A stretch of 64,000 bases of DNA, taken from assembly GCA_014058105.1 (NCBI GenBank), contig JACGCM010000003.1:682001-746000 (forward strand), given 5' to 3'. Under the pieces are notes generated by a model that searched no databases, was not told the origin of the DNA, and saw only the letters and a list, made by a program, of their open reading frames with translations. Position 1 is the stretch's first letter. Every line of letters starts with the position of its first letter. The translations under genes and the position numbers were made by a program. Source of the stretch: Kingdonia uniflora. Its lineage: Eukaryota; Streptophyta; Magnoliopsida; Ranunculales; Circaeasteraceae. Of this stretch, positions 59,086 to 64,000 are shown in pieces.

Positions 59086-59090
59086 ATTTA
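59086..59090. repeat. 5-bp target site duplication ATTTA, right copy
   Basis: Identical to 56598-56602. Confidence 0.8.
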
Positions 59091-59204
59091 ATTATTGCAA
59101 TAAGTTTATTTGGCTAATGTTCATAGTGAGGTCAGGAGATGAATTGCAGATGTAACTGTGGGGGGTTTAAGCTAATAAGTGTTTTTAGCTTTTTCTTTTA
59201 ACAG

Positions 59205-59747
59205 CTATGCCCAATGTGTGATCAAGCTGGACATAATGTTAGTTCTTGCCCATGGATTTATTGAAAGTGCTAAATAAACAATTGCAATGGCATTAAGAGG
59301 CTACTTACATCTAGAACCTAGAGTAACCCAAATATAAAATTTCTCTCATGTCAATTCACACACCCAAATTCATTTCAGTGGCTATCTGATGCTATTAATG
59401 AGTTTGAAAATCCAACTAGTTCATCTAGCCTTGCAGGATGCTATGGATGTGGGGGGTTGAACCACTGGGTGAGAGAGTCCCCATGGACACTGTCAAATTG
59501 TAAAAGGTTAGGGTGCAATGATGTGATGAAGCTATTTACATCCACTAAAGTAAGTTCATATGGTTTGAAGCTCTTAAAATGCCAGAATTTCCAATGTGGG
59601 AAGTTTATGTGGTTGAAGGATGCTATTGATGCTGATGAGAAGGTAAAGGAAAAAGAAAGGAAGAAGGTGGTACAAAATGTAAAAATTACAGTTAAAATGA
59701 ACATAGATGATTTCATTAGGTATTTTAAGGGAAAGACTACCCTATAG
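59205..59747 (+). pseudogene. protein with two zinc-knuckle plus GRF-like modules
   Basis: One frame after a splice acceptor (CTTTTAACAG, 59195-59204). Module 1: CPMCDQAGHNVSSC (CX2CX4HX4C), then CNGIKRLLTS, a Cys and SFQWLSDAI. Module 2: CYGCGGLNHWVRES, where the fourth Cys is Ser, then LGCNDVMKLFTS, LKLLKCQNFQCGKFMWLKDA. The tail is Lys/Glu-rich. GRF-type fingers bind single-stranded nucleic acid in other proteins. Stops at 59262 (TGA), 59271 (TAA) and 59319 (TAG) disrupt module 1; module 2 is open. The solo LTR lies upstream, perhaps in the preceding intron. Confidence 0.6.
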
Positions 59748-59759
59748 GGTAATATTGGC

Positions 59760-60250
59760 TTGTCTATCACTTTAACAAAAAGATTGTATCTTGCAGACTT
59801 GTGTAGCTTGTTATTTTCTAGTAATATGAAATATTTGCTTTATTTACCTCTTTAATCCTCAAGGTGCTCTATATTTGAATGGTCTCTAATGATAAACCCT
59901 GCACAATAAAGAAAAAAGAAGTTACTTGAGTACTATAAGCATTGCACTGCGCCATTTAATTGGATAATGTTAAAGTTATAAATAACAAACTATAAGTACT
60001 GCACTGCACTGCATTGTCTAAGTTACTTGAGTACTATAAGTACTATAAGCATTGCACTGCACCATAAACAACAGACTCACATTTGTTTTTTTACTGGACA
60101 ATAAACTACACAGCCATACATAAGCATAGAAAGACATAACAAACAGAAGAACAAAAAACATTTCAGAGAAAATTGAGAAAACTGGATACACCATTAACAT
60201 CACATTCACAAAAAGAAAAGAAAAAATGTAGCCTTGAGAAAACTGAGAAA
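59760..60250. other. non-coding stretch with short imperfect repeats
   Basis: AAGTACTATAAGCATTGCACTGCRCCAT-like words recur at about 59925-59955, 60000-60010 and 60040-60065. No gene seen. Confidence 0.4.
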
Positions 60251-60255
60251 ACTAC

Positions 60256-60567
60256 TCAGGCACACCATCCAGCCATATCACCCCCATCATCATCATCACT
60301 TCCTTCATCTTCATCTCCTGCTTCCCAGCCATCACCATCATCATCAATACTTCCTTCATCCTCGTCTGAGTCATCCTTCTTTTCCACATCTATTTCAAGA
60401 TCATCATCTTCCTCCTCCTGCTTAGTGTCACTTTCAGATTTATCAGAATCATCATCAGCACCTCCAGACACATCATCCTTTTCCTCTTCTTCATCACTAG
60501 TTATATACTTAGTGGCTTTGGGGGAGTTGCATCCTTCACCATACACCTTTTCCTCATCTGAGTCCAT
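60256..60567 (-). CDS. acidic Asp/Glu/Ser-rich open frame
   Basis: MDSDEEKVYGEGCNSPKATK starts at 60567, followed by long Asp/Glu runs and ending GDMAGWCA. The underlying DNA is a degenerate CAT/TCC-type repeat, so openness may be a by-product of the repeat. A Ser-rich frame on the plus strand is its shadow or equally artefactual. It could be an exon of the neighbouring Mutator locus. Function unknown. Confidence 0.3.
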   Translation of the reverse strand: MDSDEEKVYGEGCNSPKATKYITSDEEEEKDDVSGGADDDSDKSESDTKQEEEDDDLEIDVEKKDDSDEDEGSIDDDGDGWEAGDEDEGSDDDDGGDMAGWCA

Positions 60568-60779
60568 TACAGTTTTTCTTACTCTTCTTTTGATCTTGAG
60601 AATGTAGAGGTTAATGTGTTTAGGGTTGTAATGGGGGCAGTTATAGATAAAAGCTAACTACTTGGGGGGTTAAAAACATTAACTCCTAAATCTTTCCAAA
60701 AAAAATAGTCAATATAAGGTGGCTGGGGGTTGAATACCTGCTTGGATTCCATACATTAGAATACATGTTTGCACTATAG

Positions 60780-60970
60780 TCCATACCTACATTCACATTA
60801 CCAGAGTAACCATTATCCTCCTGAGAAATAAATAGTAAGGGAAATAGACTTTACCAGAGTGACCATTATTACCCAAAAAAAATAAATAGTAGGGGAAGGG
60901 GACTTTACCAGAGTGACCATTACTATCCTAAAAAATAAGCAACACATTCACATTACCAGAGTGCATATAC
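60780..60970 (+). repeat. short tandem repeat, about 57-62-bp unit
   Basis: TTACCAGAGTGACCATTA recurs near 60798 (as GAGTAACCATTA), 60852 and 60906, followed each time by an AAAAATAAATAGTA(A/G)GGG-type stretch. Confidence 0.75.
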
Positions 60971-61383
60971 ACTTTTATACCATACCATATTCAATATATA
61001 CTTCAATATACATTACCAGAGATTTACCAATATATCATAGTATATATTCTCAAAAAAAGGTATATATATATATATGCCAGAATTCTCAACATCCATCATT
61101 ACATAGATTAACATTCTCAAAAGTTACATTTATGGGCATATATATGGAAGAATTCTCTCAGAATTCTCAAAAAGTTAAAACTATAGCTCTACACAATCAA
61201 CAAAATTCTAAGATCTTATACTGAATCTACACATACTCACGGAATTCTCAAAAATGATTGTGGAGTCTACTAGCTTATATTAGCCATTTATCCTTTGCAG
61301 GTCTGAACACCTTCTTGTAAGGGTTCACATTCTTTGAAGCTTGAGTGATGCCTGAACCTTAACTTGGTTGACTAAACAATGTT

Positions 61384-61600
61384 CCACCCCTTGTTAATTC
61401 ACCTCTAGCATTGTTTGTACTTTGTTGACTAGCTTGAGTATGAGCTCTTGTAGCTCCACCCCTTGTTAATCCACCTCTAGCATTGTTTGTACTTTGTTGA
61501 CTAGATTGAGTATGAACTCTTGCAGCTCCACCCCCTGTTAATCCACCTCTAACATTGTTGGCCCTATCTCTAGGATTGTTTGTACTTTGCTATCTAACTC
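61384..61600 (-). repeat. 72-bp tandem repeat in the MULE C-terminal tail
   Basis: CCACCCC(T/C)TGTTAATTCACC-type unit starts at 61384, 61456 and 61528 (plus strand). In minus sense each unit encodes 24 residues of the type GLTRGGATRAHTQASQQSTN. This is the correct frame for the tail; it follows CGLFGHNKKACKG, the partial zinc knuckle. Confidence 0.85.
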
Positions 61601-62227
61601 TTGTAGCTTTACCACCTGCAATATTACCTCTTGCAGCTCCACCTCTTGCAACACCACTCCTGGTTCCTCTACCTCTCACACCAACTCCAATTCCAACTCC
61701 AATGCCAACTCCAACTCTAGCTGGAGGACTGTTTCTTGGTCTGGACCCTCTAGGTCTACCTCCTCTTCTATCAGTTCTAGTAGTTGGTTTTGAATTTCTA
61801 GGTCATGGTCGAGCTGGTAGCCCCTTGCACGCCTTCTTGTTATGGCCAAAAAGCCCACACTTCCCATTTTTTGTTGTTGTTGTTGTTGAGTTATATTCTC
61901 ATCTGCACTCCTCCTTCTAACCTTTCTAGGTCTGCCAGTTCTTTTTTCCAGTGGCGGGGGTAGCATATCACAGTTGGGCTACAAAACACACAAGTATATG
62001 TGAGGTATCAATAAAACTTTTAAAACAAGAATACAACTAGTTATGACATTTACAAACTTACCTTTTCCCACAGTGATGGATCACTTATAGGTAGCACACC
62101 CCCTTTATAAGATCTCCTATATGCAGCTACCATATGATATTCACTACAAAACCTGCAAGTTTCAGAATAAAAGAAAATTAAGTTGCATCAATGGGGAAAA
62201 CACATAACAATCCCAAGAATAATGCAC

Positions 62228-62461
62228 TTACCCCACCAAGTCCATTCTCATCTCCATTTTGACACACAAGGTATGCACACATGGTAAACCTGAAATCTGC
62301 CATTCATAACAATCACAAGTTTTCCCTACAAGATCAGCTCTCAATTTCTTACCATCTTTTGAAATTGCCACCCACTTGTTTGCATCAGCACCTTGGGGTG
62401 TATATTGATTGCAGCACTTCTCCACAATGTGTGCTTTAGCTCTTGGTACCACAGAATTCAT
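62228..62461 (-). pseudogene. SWIM zinc finger of the MULE transposase
   Basis: CDCYEWQISGLPCVH fits the SWIM pattern CxCx(n)CxH, preceded by KWVAISKDGKKLRADLVGKT. The finger itself is intact. Confidence 0.9.
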
Positions 62462-62950
62462 ATTCTAATTTTCTGTATTTTTCCTTCTATCATAGGTTAA
62501 CTTCATCATCATCAGGTTCATACCTTTTATAAACTTGTGAAATGGTTTATCCCTCAACTTGATGATCCAGTTGTTATAAAACTCAGAGAAGTTATTGGTG
62601 ATATGCTAACATTTTGCAGTTGAGTCAAAATGTGACCTGCACCAATATTCCGCAGGTTCCCTATCTAACCATGCCTTAGCATCAGGCTAATCTCTTTCAA
62701 GTTGATTTAAAAAGATTTTTTTGTCAGTTTTTAAAAATGCCTCTGCTGCACCCCAACATAACCTTTCAAGATGTAAACTGTTAAATTCCTTCTTGAAATT
62801 CTTCCACATGTGCCTAAAACAAAATCTATGGTTTTGTTGCGGGAAAATCTGTTGACAACAAAAAATAAAAAAATAAAATTATTAGATAGTAAACCCTAAC
62901 TTAAAAAAATAAATATAACTCAAACTTTGAATAATGATACAAGTACAAAT

Positions 62951-63214
62951 CTAATAAACTGATTCCACTAATCCCTTCTGTCTTAATGAGATGAAAGTTA
63001 GCTTGCTTGGATGCATTGCTAGAAATGGAGCTAACATCTCCAAAAGGGTAGTTCGTGTTTCAGTACATTCAGATCTACATAAGTAAAAAGCCACTAGAAG
63101 CAATCCATTGTTTCTATCCAGACTCACAATTACTAAGCATTGTCCGCCATATTTACCTTTCAGAAAGCATCCATCAAGGGATGCCTTAAATGCTATACAA
63201 GTACCAGTCCACAT
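62951..63214 (-). pseudogene. DDE catalytic core of the MULE transposase
   Basis: SLDGCFLKGKYGG holds the first Asp and SLDRNNGLLLVAFYL the following strand. KLTFISLRQKGLVESVY is the second-Asp block with Leu in place of Asp. It ends at an intron donor (GTTTATTAG, minus). Confidence 0.85.
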
Positions 63215-64000
63215 TTTGGTGTGGGGGTCACACCCACATTAAGCTATACTTCTTAGATTTGATAAAAGTACTTGTCTACACAGCTCTTGCATGATACTAT
63301 ATCCTTCATCAAAGCAACAAGTTATCATCTCCACACAAATTGTTTTAGCATTCCAAATAGTGTAATAGCTTATGTTAACCCCATATTCCCTCCTTATTCT
63401 AGTTATAATGTTAGCTGGTGTAACTATCTTCACATCCCTCACCATCTCCTCACAATCATTAGCTATCCATTGAGCATTAGCCAATCTGTTTCCATAATCA
63501 AGCTTACCTGAACAACTGTGATCAAAATTTTCTCCTCTCAGAATCATAGTATGCTCATCATTAGTCCTCCTAACATACACATACCAACTGCATTCTTCTT
63601 CTTCTTCTCACTTAAACCTTAATCTGTAAGATTCATTTTTAACAAAGAAAAAATAGAATTTGCTGATAATTGCAAACTTCCTTAGATACTTTCTAGCTTC
63701 ATCTATTGTGGGCCACTCCATCCCCAATACTAACTTGTCATAACCACTTTGGGGTTGTTTCTTATAAGCTTCTTCATCCTCTACTTGAAATATGTTTTTA
63801 GATTCTATGATCAATTCTTCAAACTCACCACATCTCATAAAGTCTTCTACACTGGGTATGTCATCCTCATCCTGTGAGCTATGAGTACTATAAAACCCTG
63901 ATTTAGCATCTAAATTGTCCACATTTAATTAAGCAAATTGAATCCAATCCTCAACCATCTGCACAATGTTTTCATTATTATTTTCTTCATCAATCTCCAT

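Larger units (their letters stand above)
61340..64000 (-). pseudogene. Mutator-like (MULE) transposase, 5' end beyond the window
   Basis: In minus sense: acidic N-terminus (64000-63608), LGMEWPTIDEARKYLRKFAI (MuDR N-terminal domain), the DNA-binding region (63580-63239), DDE core (FKASLDGCFLKGKYGGQCLV), an intron near 62.85-62.94 kb, QNHRFCFRHMWKNFKKEF, SWIM finger CDCYEWQISGLPCVH, then GRPRKVRRR (AT-hook-like) and a Gly/Arg-rich tail. The usual FISDRQKG reads FISLRQKG, so the second catalytic Asp is lost, and stops are scattered. Family role: cut-and-paste transposition. Terminal inverted repeats were not identified. Confidence 0.9.

Noticed and set aside
60173..60607. Ser-rich plus-strand frame of 144 residues
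   Set aside because: It is the reverse of the acidic CAT/TCC-type repeat and has no domain; openness comes from the low-complexity DNA.

Overview
The window is nuclear DNA of a flowering plant, most likely a eudicot. It is AT-rich and consists almost entirely of nested, decayed transposable elements. Fragments of Ty3/gypsy (three lineages), Ty1/copia, LINE, CACTA and Mutator elements, plus a captured plant WNK kinase and plant-mitochondrial-type DNA, point to a plant. Almost every coding region has in-frame stops or frameshifts. I see no convincing intact cellular gene, no rRNA or tRNA gene and no CRISPR array.

Layout. 1-5.1 kb: gag-pol and part of an LTR of a minus-strand Ty3/gypsy element cut by the window edge. 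5.1-7.18 kb and 24.52-25.6 kb: two halves of one minus-strand LINE ORF1, split by the main object of the window. That object (7183-24521) is a 17.3-kb CACTA-type DNA transposon with matching ends, a GAA target duplication, subterminal GTGGCAAA repeats, a TNP2-like transposase (13.2-16.9 kb) and a second transposon gene (17.7-18.2 and 22.7-23.35 kb). Besides its own genes it carries a hAT/DUF659-type transposase-like gene, a block resembling plant mitochondrial DNA, and, inside one large intron of its second gene, a phage-type RNA polymerase of mitochondrial linear plasmid type followed by an N-terminally truncated WNK kinase.

25.9-27.05 kb: plus-strand LINE ORF2 fragment. 27.7-31.3 and 43.87-47.06 kb: a decayed minus-strand coiled-coil gene region, interrupted by a complete Tat-lineage Ty3/gypsy element (31312-43864; LTRs of 491/492 bp, TSD ACTGG, gag-pol on minus). 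That element carries an additional gene in antisense (32.9-36.9 kb, plus strand) and a 60-bp tandem array. The interrupted host region encodes a relative of this antisense gene.

47-56.2 kb: LTR-like sequence, a copia gag/protease fragment, an Athila-like RT-RNase H-integrase fragment, and a 5'-truncated copia element with its polypurine tract and 3' LTR. 56603-59085: a solo LTR with TSD ATTTA. 59.2-59.75 kb: a pseudogene with two zinc-knuckle/GRF-like modules. 61.3-64 kb: a minus-strand Mutator-like transposase running off the window.

The nesting order can be read directly: LINE, then CACTA inside it; coiled-coil gene region, then Tat element inside it; an older locus, then the solo LTR inside it.
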